Source: G963678255 sp963678255
GTDB lineage: Bacteria > Cloacimonadota > Cloacimonadia > Cloacimonadales > WRIO01
Assembly: GCA_963678255.2 (NCBI GenBank)
Contig: CAXXTW010000001.1
Location: 1,178,001-1,242,000, forward strand
Reading direction: 5' to 3'
Length of the DNA stretch: 64,000 nucleotides
Below are positions 18,540 through 27,538 of the stretch, piece after piece. Position 1 is the first letter of the stretch, and each line of letters opens with the position of its first letter. The notes below the pieces were generated by a model. The model was not told where the DNA came from and made no database searches. It saw only the letters and a program-made list of their open reading frames with translations. The position numbers were made by a program, and so were the translations under genes.

Positions 18540-18709
18540 AGCCTGCCGTATTCGTGTTGGGAGATTGTAGAGGAACCAATATTAGAACGGGAATCTAGCC
18601 ATGGGTGGCGTTTATGCCGGTTTTGATCCGGATTGATAAAGCCCACAAGGTCGATGCCCACCTTGTAACTACGGTTCGAGGTCAATTCTTACACGGTACA
18701 CGCAGGCTA
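18540..18709 (+). ncRNA. ssrS: 6S RNA (SsrS), regulator of RNA polymerase
   Basis: About 170 bases that fold into one long rod. The ends pair as AGCCTGC (from 18540) with GCAGGCT (18702-18708), continued by CGTGT/ACACG. The 3' side has the conserved-looking ACCTTG-AAC / GGTT-CGAGGT helix seen in 6S RNAs. The position immediately after zapA is the classic 6S location. 6S RNA binds the housekeeping RNA polymerase holoenzyme as an open-promoter mimic. An open reading frame crosses it but is explained by the downstream gene's frame. Confidence 0.82.
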
Positions 18710-18736
18710 AAAGCCTATAAAATAAGGAGTCACATG

Positions 18737-20302
18737 ATGATATTATATATTATCTTACCTATTATTGGTTTATTTCTTGGAGTTGTAATTTGTATATTTA
18801 TATACAACTCCAAAAAACATACAGCCTTTAATGAAATAGCCAATGCAAAAACGATTGCTTCTAATATTATTGAAAAAGCTAAATCTGATGCTGAGGATAA
18901 TAAAAAAAAAGTTGTATTAGACGCTAAAGAAGAATGGTATCGCTTACAAAAAAATTATGAAAGTGAAATCAAAGATCGTCAAAAAGAACTAAGAAGTTTA
19001 GAAAACAAACACAGTGAAAGAGTTACCAATTTTGAAAAACGACTTGAAGTTTTGGATAAAAAAGAACAAACTCTTCTGGATACTGAAAAGAAGTTGAAAA
19101 GTAAAGATGAAAACTTAATAAAAAAAGAAACTGAAGTTGATCAATTAATTGACAAACAAAAACGAAAACTTGAAGAAGTCGCAGGTATGACCAGAGAACA
19201 GGCTATCCAGCAAATGCGTGAAGAGTTGAAACATGATGCCAGAGCTTTAACAATGAATGAAATCAGACAAGAACAAGAACTCTTAAAACTTGATGCTAGT
19301 AAAAAAGCCGCTGAAATCATCGCTACTGCTGTTCAACGTATGGCAGTTGATCACATATCTGAATCAACAGTTGCTGTTGTCTCTTTACCTTCTGATGAAA
19401 TGAAGGGCAGAATTATTGGGCGTGAAGGTCGCAATATCAGAGCTTTTGAAAAAGCTTCAGGCGTAGATTTAATTATTGATGATACTCCAGAAGCAGTAGT
19501 TTTATCCTGTTTTGATCCTGTAAGACGTGAAATTGCCCGACTTTCATTAGAAAAATTAATAACAGACGGTAGAATTCATCCAGGTAGAATCGAAGAATTA
19601 GTAGAAAAAACAAGAAAAGAAATGGATACAAATTTAATTACAATCGGAGAAAAAGCTTGTTTAGAAACTAATATTCATAATATCTCTCCAAATTTGATCA
19701 AATTAATCGGTCGCTTACATTATAGAACAAGTTATGGTCAAAATGTTTTAAATCATAGTATTGAAGCTGCCTGGATTTGTGGCGTGATGGCTGTAGAGCT
19801 TGGATTGGATCAAGAGATTGCCAGAAGATGCGGATTCTTACATGATATCGGAAAAGCTATAGATCATGAATTTGATGGATCTCATGCTGTACTAGGTGCC
19901 AATATTGCCAGAAAAAATGGTGAAAGCAAATTAGTGGTCAACGCTATTGAATCTCATCATGAAGAAGTTGAAGCTGAAAGCGTTTATGCTGTATTGGCAC
20001 AGGCTTCAGATGCTATTTCAGGTGCTAGACCTGGAGCTCGTCGCGAAATGTTGGAAACCTATATGCAACGTTTGGAAAAACTGGAAGAAATTGCCAATTC
20101 ATTTGAAGGTGTTAATAAATCTTTTGCTATTCAGGCAGGACGTGAATTAAGAATTATTGTTGATCCTACTAATATTGATGACAGTCAAACAATGTTTATC
20201 GCAATGGATATTGCTAAACAAATTGAAAAAGAAATCCAATACCCTGGTCAGATTAAAGTGACAGTTATTAGAGAAACCAGACAGACTTCAATAGCAAAAT
20301 AG
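18737..20302 (+). CDS. rny: Ribonuclease Y
   Basis: A membrane-anchored endoribonuclease that initiates mRNA decay. The product is 521 residues: one TM segment (ILYIILPIIGLFLGVVICIF), a long coiled coil (about 30-200), a KH domain (about 210-270; GRIIGREGRNIRAFE) and an HD domain (GFLHDIGKAID with SHHEE). ATG 18737 follows AAGGAGT by six bases; the in-frame codons upstream to 18605 lie in the 6S RNA and are not coding. Followed by a YmdB homologue, as in Bacillus. Confidence 0.97.
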   Translation: MILYIILPIIGLFLGVVICIFIYNSKKHTAFNEIANAKTIASNIIEKAKSDAEDNKKKVVLDAKEEWYRLQKNYESEIKDRQKELRSLENKHSERVTNFEKRLEVLDKKEQTLLDTEKKLKSKDENLIKKETEVDQLIDKQKRKLEEVAGMTREQAIQQMREELKHDARALTMNEIRQEQELLKLDASKKAAEIIATAVQRMAVDHISESTVAVVSLPSDEMKGRIIGREGRNIRAFEKASGVDLIIDDTPEAVVLSCFDPVRREIARLSLEKLITDGRIHPGRIEELVEKTRKEMDTNLITIGEKACLETNIHNISPNLIKLIGRLHYRTSYGQNVLNHSIEAAWICGVMAVELGLDQEIARRCGFLHDIGKAIDHEFDGSHAVLGANIARKNGESKLVVNAIESHHEEVEAESVYAVLAQASDAISGARPGARREMLETYMQRLEKLEEIANSFEGVNKSFAIQAGRELRIIVDPTNIDDSQTMFIAMDIAKQIEKEIQYPGQIKVTVIRETRQTSIAK

Positions 20303-20303
20303 A

Positions 20304-21080
20304 ATGAAAATTCTTTTTTTTGGAGATATATACGGACAACCTGGGAGAAAGGCAATAAGAGCCTTTCTCCCTGATTTTATACAAAAGAATTCAATCGATA
20401 TCGTTCTTGCAAATTGTGAGAATACCTCTGATGGTAAAGGTATTACCGAAAAATCAGCAAAAGAATTGTTTTCATTGGGAATTGATGCCTTTTCAGGTGG
20501 GAATCATTTGTGGGACAGAAAAGAAGCCTTGAGTTATCTTGAATTAGAAACACGAATTGCTAAACCACTAAATTTCCCTGAATTAGCTCCAGGATTTAAC
20601 TATGTATTGATTGAAAAAAACGAATTGAAACTAATATTAATATCATTATGCGGACAATCGTTTATGAGTAATGTTGATTCACCTTTTTATGCATTAGAGA
20701 GGATTTTACCAGAATTCCATGAAATTACTAGTAATATAATTATTGATTTTCATGCCGAATCAACTGCAGAAAAAAGAACACTTGGTTTTTATTTTAATGG
20801 AAAAGTTTCTGCAGTTTTAGGGACTCATACCCATATTCAAACTGCAGATGAAGAAATTATGGATCAGGGAACTGCCTATATTACTGATGTTGGAATGACT
20901 GGACCTCATGATTCTGTCATTGGTGTAAAAAAAGAAATTGCTATCTATAGGGCAAAAACTGGTTTACCTGTACGTCATGAAACAGCAGTGGAAGGACTTA
21001 TGGTCAATGCAGTGATCGTTAATATTGATGAAAATACAGGAAAAGCGTCAGATATAATAAGAATTAGGGAGTATTTGTAA
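20304..21080 (+). CDS. ymdB: YmdB-family metallophosphoesterase
   Basis: A 258-residue member of the TIGR00282/YmdB family of 2',3'-cyclic nucleotide phosphodiesterases. The metal-binding residues expected for the family are present: D8, E39, N40, N67, H68 (GGNH), the DFHAE histidine near 150 and GTHTHIQTAD near 175. It starts one base after rny ends. The rny-ymdB pairing is known from Bacillus and suggests a shared RNA-turnover or signalling role. The last base of its stop overlaps the start of folD. Confidence 0.93.
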   Translation: MKILFFGDIYGQPGRKAIRAFLPDFIQKNSIDIVLANCENTSDGKGITEKSAKELFSLGIDAFSGGNHLWDRKEALSYLELETRIAKPLNFPELAPGFNYVLIEKNELKLILISLCGQSFMSNVDSPFYALERILPEFHEITSNIIIDFHAESTAEKRTLGFYFNGKVSAVLGTHTHIQTADEEIMDQGTAYITDVGMTGPHDSVIGVKKEIAIYRAKTGLPVRHETAVEGLMVNAVIVNIDENTGKASDIIRIREYL

Positions 21081-21961
21081 TGAGTGTTATGATTCTAAAA
21101 GGTAAACCCGTTGCTGATCATTTACTTCAGGAATTAAAAAAAGATATAGAAAAGATTAAGCTATATCCAAAATTAGTCGTCATTTTAGTTGGTTCAGACT
21201 CTGCTTCTAAGTACTATGCTTCCAACATTCAGAAACAAGGAAAAAAAAATAGTATAGACGTTGATATACTTGAATTTAAACAAATTTCCGAAGAAGAATT
21301 AATTATTCAAATAAAACTACTCAATGCAGATCCCATGGTACATGGGATTATGATTCAGAAACCTTTACCTAAATATATTAATGAGATTAATGTTAATAAT
21401 GCAATTCTATCTGATAAAGATGTTGATGCTATTCATCCCATCAATGCAGGTAAGATGTTTATGGAACAGGAATCCTTTCATCCATGCACAGCACAGGCTA
21501 TCATTGAACTTCTAAAATATTACGGGATAAAAGTTAAAGGAAAACATACTGTAATTATTGGGAGATCTTTGGTGGTTGGAAAACCTTTAGCTAATATTTT
21601 GCTTAATAAAGAAGAGTTTTGTAATGCAACTGTTACAATATGTCATTCTCAAACTGAGAATTTATCTTATTATACTAAACAGGCTGATGTACTAATTTGT
21701 GCCATTGGAAAAGCAAATTATATAAGTTCTGATATGATAAAAAATGGTGCAATTCTTATCGACGCAGGGATAAATGAAATCGTTAATGATAATAATGAAA
21801 AACAATACGTGGGTGATGTAGATTATGGCAATTGCTTCCATCATTGTAGTGCAATTACTCCGGTTCCTGGTGGAGTTGGGTCAGTTACAACCGCTGTATT
21901 ATTAAAACATGTTGTCATGGCTGGAAAAAAAATAAAATTTTTAAATAAAATTGTTGACTAA
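21080..21961 (+). CDS. folD: FolD-type methylenetetrahydrofolate dehydrogenase, catalytic cyclohydrolase Lys replaced
   Basis: A 293-residue FolD homologue with both halves: the N-terminal folate domain (GIMIQKPLP with Q93, SDKDVDAIHP) and the NADP-binding domain (VIIGRSLVVGKPLANILL, TPVPGGVGSVTTAVL). In characterised FolD proteins a lysine four residues after a conserved tyrosine (YVxxK; human K56) is essential for cyclohydrolase activity. Here the segment is SASKYYASNIQKQG, placing I50 where that lysine should be. Dehydrogenase activity may remain while cyclohydrolase activity is doubtful. It overlaps ymdB by one base. Confidence 0.94.
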   Translation: MSVMILKGKPVADHLLQELKKDIEKIKLYPKLVVILVGSDSASKYYASNIQKQGKKNSIDVDILEFKQISEEELIIQIKLLNADPMVHGIMIQKPLPKYINEINVNNAILSDKDVDAIHPINAGKMFMEQESFHPCTAQAIIELLKYYGIKVKGKHTVIIGRSLVVGKPLANILLNKEEFCNATVTICHSQTENLSYYTKQADVLICAIGKANYISSDMIKNGAILIDAGINEIVNDNNEKQYVGDVDYGNCFHHCSAITPVPGGVGSVTTAVLLKHVVMAGKKIKFLNKIVD

Positions 21962-22036
21962 ATCATTTTAAAAGGAAAAATATACTTTTGTAGTCTGGTA
22001 TATAGTGATTTATTAAGATAAATTGTAGGAGGATCT

Positions 22037-24382
22037 ATGTTTAGAAAGAATGCAGGCAAATTGATATTATCAACGTTGCTTATCATTTTAGCCATTTCTA
22101 TAACTGCTTGTGGTATACTTGGTGATAAAAATATTAATAAAAAACCATCAATAACCATAACATCTTATGTTGGAGAAGAAAACCCTGACTCAAATGCAGT
22201 ATTTTCATTTCAACAGAAAATTAACTGGTTTGCTGAAGACTCTGATGGAGTTGTCGTAGGCTATGCTTATCGCATTTTAGATAAAGATAATCATCCTATT
22301 AGAACTGCTGGAAATGATGTCATTGATTCGACTGGAGTTGATACTCCACAAGCATTGAAGGATTTATCCTCCACGTATGGATGGGTTTATCATTATAAAA
22401 AAGGTGCTGATGAGACTATTCCTTTAAATAATATTGAAGCAAAAAAATCAATATTTACTGATGATGTTTATGCTATTATTAATTTTCCTGCAAATATTAA
22501 TGGAGATTCTGCCAACGTTATCAGCAAATTTGAAATTGTTGCTATTGATAACCGCGGTGATTTTAGCCCTATCGTTACTAAATATTTCAATTCTAAATCA
22601 AATGTTCCTGAAGTTTTTGCTTCCAGTTCTCGAGGTGCATTTAAATTAAGCACCTCAAATAATGTCGGTATGGGAATTAAAGTTGTGTTCACTATGAAAG
22701 ATAAAGACCCATATATTTCTGCAACTCCATGGTATTTCAAATATAAAATGGAAAAAGTTAGATTGTCTGATGATTTTGTTTTAGAAGAATCAATATGGTT
22801 TTCAACTGAAAATACAGATAATGTAAAAGAAACAAAACTTACTAAAGACACAAATCCCAGTTTATCACCCGATTATCCAAGTATAGATGCTGAAGACCCT
22901 GAAACAAAAACACGTTTATTAGTTTATGCTGTTGATTTAGCTGGAATCAAATCTGAAATTAAAACTTATGAGTTTTATGTAAGTGATAAGTATAGCCCTC
23001 AAACTCTTGTTTATGAAAAGAAATGTTATGCCTTAGGTGAATATCATTATTCTGAAAAACAAGATCCAGGCACACCTGATGTTATGCCATATATAACATC
23101 TCCATCTGGTACCATTGTCGCTTGCCCATTTTATTCTCAACCAACTACGAATTATGTCGGTACAGATGTTATTCCTACTCCAACTGATTTTAACTATTCT
23201 ATTGTTGGTAACGAAGATACTAATATTTGGTTACGTTGGGGATTCAAAGGAGAATACTTAGAAGATAATCCTGACCAGAAGAAAGTTATGGTTCTAAGAG
23301 ACGAGAATAGTGTAAATTATTTCTCTGAAGTAACCGCTTTTCTAATTCAAATCGATGGAAAACGTTATGACTTTGGTCCGCTTAATCAACCTGGAATGCA
23401 AACTGAAGCTGATTGGTTAGAAATTCCTGTAAATCATGAAATATCTCAAAAAATATTATTAAACAATTTAGCTCCTGGTATGCATACTTTCAGAGTAAAA
23501 GTTAAAGATTTACAGGGAAAATCAGACCCCACTCCTGCTGAATTTAAGTTTGAAATATTTGCTCCAAAACCTCTTACTGAGAGATCTGGGATTTTATTGA
23601 TTTCTGATCAGAATTCATCTTCACCATTGGAAGTGATTAAAGCAAAATTTAAAAATGCTATGCCTGAAAACACCCCTGTTACTTTTGTTCATATTAAAAA
23701 ATTATCTAGTGTTTTGAGTGAAAATCCAAAAATGAAGTTTAATAATAATCGTGTTTTAGCTCCTAGTTTTCTGCAAGATTTTAAATATATTATTTACTAT
23801 ACAGATGCAATGTTAATGGGTGAAACTTCTTTAATAAGCGAGATTAATGGCCTGAGAATTTATTTAAAGAATGATGGTAATTTGATTGTTTCTGGGGGGG
23901 CTAACATTTCAACTACTGCTGATGCTATGTATAAAACAAATGAACTTGCCTTCGCTCAGTATTTTGGACTGCCCACTCCAACAATCTCTCCTAATCCTTC
24001 AAAAATAAAATTATTAACTAATAGCATGGCTAATTTTCCTTATTTTATTGGAGCTAATGGAGAATCACCTTTTCAAAATGTCGCACTTGATACAGAGACT
24101 TCTCCTTCAAATATTGTTAACAATAAAAAAGGTTTAGGAACTGTTACTTACTTCGATGAATCTGAAAATTCAATCAATGGATTAGTAATCTATAGATTTA
24201 AATGTAAACCCACTTCATCACAAATATCCCCGCCTGACGCTGCAATGTTTAACGAATTAGACAACAAACCAATTGGTATTATGAAACAAAACGGAAATGG
24301 TAATGCTTACATGTTTGGTTTCCCATTAAGTTATTTAGTTGATGATGATTTAAAAGCTCTAATTAATGAAATAGTAAAATAA
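22037..24382 (+). CDS. Large lipoprotein of unknown function
   Basis: A 781-residue protein with a lipoprotein signal (ISITAC, lipid-modified C25). Repeated fibronectin-like or Ig-like beta segments follow (NWFAEDSDGVVVGYAYRI; LLVYAVDLAGIKSEI). The region around 520-660 reads like a Rossmann-type or glutamine-amidotransferase-like fold (GILLISDQ...KYIIYYTDAM...LIVSGG), similar in style to surface proteins of Bacteroidetes-like bacteria. AGGAGG precedes the ATG. It is probably attached to the inner face of the outer membrane or to the surface. A terminator follows. Confidence 0.75.
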   Translation: MFRKNAGKLILSTLLIILAISITACGILGDKNINKKPSITITSYVGEENPDSNAVFSFQQKINWFAEDSDGVVVGYAYRILDKDNHPIRTAGNDVIDSTGVDTPQALKDLSSTYGWVYHYKKGADETIPLNNIEAKKSIFTDDVYAIINFPANINGDSANVISKFEIVAIDNRGDFSPIVTKYFNSKSNVPEVFASSSRGAFKLSTSNNVGMGIKVVFTMKDKDPYISATPWYFKYKMEKVRLSDDFVLEESIWFSTENTDNVKETKLTKDTNPSLSPDYPSIDAEDPETKTRLLVYAVDLAGIKSEIKTYEFYVSDKYSPQTLVYEKKCYALGEYHYSEKQDPGTPDVMPYITSPSGTIVACPFYSQPTTNYVGTDVIPTPTDFNYSIVGNEDTNIWLRWGFKGEYLEDNPDQKKVMVLRDENSVNYFSEVTAFLIQIDGKRYDFGPLNQPGMQTEADWLEIPVNHEISQKILLNNLAPGMHTFRVKVKDLQGKSDPTPAEFKFEIFAPKPLTERSGILLISDQNSSSPLEVIKAKFKNAMPENTPVTFVHIKKLSSVLSENPKMKFNNNRVLAPSFLQDFKYIIYYTDAMLMGETSLISEINGLRIYLKNDGNLIVSGGANISTTADAMYKTNELAFAQYFGLPTPTISPNPSKIKLLTNSMANFPYFIGANGESPFQNVALDTETSPSNIVNNKKGLGTVTYFDESENSINGLVIYRFKCKPTSSQISPPDAAMFNELDNKPIGIMKQNGNGNAYMFGFPLSYLVDDDLKALINEIVK

Positions 24383-24392
24383 CTATATTTTA

Positions 24393-24422
24393 GAAAACCC
24401 AAGGTTACTTGGGTTTTCTTTT
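24393..24422 (+). terminator. Intrinsic terminator
   Basis: AAAACCCAAG/CTTGGGTTTT with loop GTTA, followed by CTTTT. It separates the lipoprotein gene from the efflux operon. Confidence 0.88.
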
Positions 24423-24430
24423 AGATATTG

Positions 24431-24457
24431 TTCGACTAAGATTATAAGATGGTCGAA
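24431..24457 (+). promoter_or_regulatory. Likely operator of the TetR-family repressor
   Basis: Inverted half-sites TTCGAC (24431-24436) and GTCGAA (24452-24457) are separated by 15 bases that include TATAAG, a possible -10 element. The site lies 25 bases upstream of the tetR start, as expected for autoregulation of the repressor-efflux operon. Confidence 0.55.
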
Positions 24458-24481
24458 AAGTATTAAGGAAGGAATGAATAT

Positions 24482-25084
24482 ATGTCTTATGATGTCAAAG
24501 ATAAAAAAAAATTAATTCTAGAATCTGCTAAAAAAGTTTTTGATAAATTCGGCTATTCAAAAGCTTCAATGGATGACGTTGCAAAGGAAGCATGCCTAGG
24601 TAAAGGAACTATATATTATTATTATGATTCTAAGGAAGATATCTTTCTTGAAATTTTAAAACAATTGGAAGAATGCCTTTCATTAGAGATTAATAATTTA
24701 ATTAATTCTAAACCAAATTTTATTGAAAAATTTAAAACATTTTTAGAAGAACCTATAAAATATTTATTAAAATATTTCCCCATACTTCTGGAAGTTTTAT
24801 CTAGTAAATCACCAAATTTTCTAAAAAAAATAAGTTTGTTTAGAACTTCTTGTAGAGAAAAAACAAAAATTGAAATAAAGGCCTTGTTAAAAATTGGTGT
24901 TGAAGAGAAAATATTAAGAGAAGATATTAATCATGACCTGTTATCAGATACATTGCTAAGCTGGTTTTTATTTGGTGATAATTTTAACTGGCTTGAATAT
25001 TCGCAAGATAAGCTTGATCGTATGCAAAAAGAATTTAAGTTGTTCTCAGAAATTATATTATATGGAATAGTAAAAAGGAGTTAA
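24482..25084 (+). CDS. TetR/AcrR-family transcriptional regulator
   Basis: A 200-residue protein with an N-terminal TetR helix-turn-helix (about 10-55; FDKFGYSKASMDDVAKEACLG, KGTIYYYYDSKEDIF) and a helical ligand-binding domain. It is the first gene of a tight operon with an outer-membrane channel, a membrane-fusion lipoprotein and an RND pump, so it most likely represses that pump. Its stop is followed after one base by the next start. Confidence 0.93.
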   Translation: MSYDVKDKKKLILESAKKVFDKFGYSKASMDDVAKEACLGKGTIYYYYDSKEDIFLEILKQLEECLSLEINNLINSKPNFIEKFKTFLEEPIKYLLKYFPILLEVLSSKSPNFLKKISLFRTSCREKTKIEIKALLKIGVEEKILREDINHDLLSDTLLSWFLFGDNFNWLEYSQDKLDRMQKEFKLFSEIILYGIVKRS

Positions 25085-25085
25085 T

Positions 25086-26474
25086 ATGAATAAAAAAACT
25101 AGTTTATTATTTATATTGGTTGTTTTGATAATCAGTATAAATGGATTGAGTATTCAAGAATCAATTGACTTAGCAAAAAAAAATAATAAGCAATTAAAAG
25201 TAGATTCTGAAGAAGTGGAAAAAGCTGAATATACTTATCGTGAAGTAAGAAGTAGTTTGTTGCCTCAGGTTTATTTTAACAGTGGGATTCAAATGAAGAA
25301 TACAACTTTACCAAAATCTGCAATTCCTGCAAGTATAGATTTTGATGAGATGCTATCAACAAGTGCTAGTGCAGATGATCATGAAATAATGAAAGGAATG
25401 AATTTGCTTTATACTGGCATGATTCCTAATAAAGATAAAGAAGAAACATCCATTAATGGTCAAATTAAAGTTGATCAGGTATTATTTTTAGGTGGAAAAT
25501 TAATTAACGGAATAAGAGTTGCCGCTAAATATCGTAATTTACAAAAACAGAAATATCAGATTAGTGAAAATAAAATTGAATTTGATGTCATTGATACATA
25601 TCAACAAGCATTATTACTTCAGGAAGTTTTGAAAATTAACCAAGAGGCTTTAGCTTTAGCTAAAGAGCACTATAAGAGAGTAAGTAAATTACATGATGAA
25701 GGATTAATTTCAGATTATGATAAATTAAGAGCAGAATTAGAGGTTTCTAGATTAGAACCTCAATTAACTGAATCACAAAACAATCTAGATTTAGTAATTG
25801 CCAACCTGAAAAGAATGACTGGTATTCCTGTCTCTGATGATGTTGAATTAACCAGCGAATTAGTAACTCATATTATTCCTGAATTGAATTTAGAACAGTC
25901 AATCAATATTGGAAAAGAAAATAGAATTGAATTAAAGATTGCTGGTTTATATCAAGAAATGATACAAGTTAAATACAATGCTGAAAGTTCAAATTATTTA
26001 CCAAATATCTCCTTTAGTGCAGATATGACAAAATTCACTGCGTCAAAAGACTATTCGGTAAATAAAAATGATTTTGGTACTTTATATGAAGCTGGAATTT
26101 TTATGCAAATTCCCTTGTTTACAGGTTTAGGTAATACATCAAAAAGATTAAATGCTCGACATGATCTGAGACAAGCAGAATATCAGAAACTTGATGCAAT
26201 TGATTTAATACAATTAGAAATTACTCAGAATTGGTTATCAATGAAACATGCTGAAGAGAATATGACTGTTTATCAAAAAAATGTTCAATTAGCTCAAAAA
26301 GGATATCAAATTGCTAAATCAAGATATGAAAATCAAATTGGAATTCAATTGGAAGTTTTAGATGCCCAGACTTTATTAAATTCTTCAAAAGTATCTTACA
26401 TTAACGGAATCTATCAATTGAATAAAGCAATCAATCTATATAAAAAATCATTAGGCGAAAAGCTAATATATTAA
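25086..26474 (+). CDS. TolC-family outer-membrane efflux channel
   Basis: A 462-residue protein with a signal peptide (about 1-20) and two long helical repeats typical of OEP/TolC proteins (LLLQEVLKINQEALALAKEH, RVSKLHDEGLISDYDKLRAE; later IAKSRYENQIGIQLEVLDAQ). It forms the outer-membrane exit duct for the RND pump encoded two genes downstream. Confidence 0.92.
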   Translation: MNKKTSLLFILVVLIISINGLSIQESIDLAKKNNKQLKVDSEEVEKAEYTYREVRSSLLPQVYFNSGIQMKNTTLPKSAIPASIDFDEMLSTSASADDHEIMKGMNLLYTGMIPNKDKEETSINGQIKVDQVLFLGGKLINGIRVAAKYRNLQKQKYQISENKIEFDVIDTYQQALLLQEVLKINQEALALAKEHYKRVSKLHDEGLISDYDKLRAELEVSRLEPQLTESQNNLDLVIANLKRMTGIPVSDDVELTSELVTHIIPELNLEQSINIGKENRIELKIAGLYQEMIQVKYNAESSNYLPNISFSADMTKFTASKDYSVNKNDFGTLYEAGIFMQIPLFTGLGNTSKRLNARHDLRQAEYQKLDAIDLIQLEITQNWLSMKHAEENMTVYQKNVQLAQKGYQIAKSRYENQIGIQLEVLDAQTLLNSSKVSYINGIYQLNKAINLYKKSLGEKLIY

Positions 26475-26485
26475 GAGAGGAAATT

Positions 26486-27529
26486 ATGAAAATGAAAAAG
26501 ATTCAAATCCTATATACTCTGATAATTGCATCTATGCTATTTGTTTCAGCATGTAATAAAAAAACAGAAGCTAGTGCAAACATGGAACAAATTTATAAAG
26601 AAAAGGGTATCCCTATAAAAACTGAATTAATAAAAAAATCTGAGTTTTCAAATGATTTAATGTTTAATGCCACAATTAATTGTTTGCAGGAAACCTCAGT
26701 GAGTTCTATGTTGTCTGATCAGGTTGAGAAAATTCATGTAAAAATTGGAGATCAAGTAAAAAAAGATCAAATTATTATAGAATTTCCAACAGACAACCCT
26801 AGTGCAAGTTATCATCAGGCTGAAGCTGGATATCAGTTAGCTTCTCAAACTTATCAAAGAATGAAAGTTTTGTATGATAATGGTGGATTATCAAAACAAG
26901 AGCTTGATGGAGTTGAAACTCAGTACAAGGTTAGTAGAGCAAACTGGGATGCTGTTCAACAAGCTGTAAAAGTTCGTGCTCCTATAAGTGGGATAGTTAC
27001 AGACATTAATGTATATCAAAATGAAAAAACAAAATCTGGGGATCTATTATGTACTATTGGTCAAATAGCAACAATGAGAACTAGAATATGGGTTACTGAA
27101 AATGAAGTGACTTATCTAAAAAAAGGTATGCAAATTGAATATAAATGGAATGAAGAATTCTATAAGGGAAGAATCACTGATATAGCTTTATCAAAGAATA
27201 TTGATAAGCAAGCATTTGGTATTGATATTGAGATACTGAATAAGAATAATCAATTAAAGAGTGGAGTGAATGGACAAATCATTATTCCAACCCAGAAGAT
27301 TTCAAACACCTTGTTAATTGACAGAAAATATATTCAGACTGATGAAAACAATAAAGATTATGTTTTTGTAGCTGTGGGAGATAAAGCCGAGAAGAAATTT
27401 ATTGAGCGTGGTGTGCAAAACAACTTGCAAGTTCAGGTTAAATCGGGATTGTCAGAAAATGATTTAATTATTACTGAAGGGTATAATCTTGTGGACAATG
27501 GTTCAAAAATTATGATAGTAAAAGAATAA
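26486..27529 (+). CDS. RND efflux membrane-fusion lipoprotein
   Basis: A 347-residue periplasmic adaptor with lipobox LFVSAC (C23). It shows the split biotinyl-lipoyl motif (VEKIHVKIGDQVKKDQIII and VRAPISGIVTDINVYQNEKT), a short helical hairpin between them, then beta-barrel domains. It connects the RND permease to the TolC-like channel. The substrate cannot be predicted. Confidence 0.93.
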   Translation: MKMKKIQILYTLIIASMLFVSACNKKTEASANMEQIYKEKGIPIKTELIKKSEFSNDLMFNATINCLQETSVSSMLSDQVEKIHVKIGDQVKKDQIIIEFPTDNPSASYHQAEAGYQLASQTYQRMKVLYDNGGLSKQELDGVETQYKVSRANWDAVQQAVKVRAPISGIVTDINVYQNEKTKSGDLLCTIGQIATMRTRIWVTENEVTYLKKGMQIEYKWNEEFYKGRITDIALSKNIDKQAFGIDIEILNKNNQLKSGVNGQIIIPTQKISNTLLIDRKYIQTDENNKDYVFVAVGDKAEKKFIERGVQNNLQVQVKSGLSENDLIITEGYNLVDNGSKIMIVKE

Positions 27530-27538
27530 GAGGTACTA

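Noticed and set aside
18605..18736. 44-codon N-terminal extension of RNase Y
   Set aside because: The sequence is part of the 6S RNA rod, and the membrane segment and family length start at 18737.
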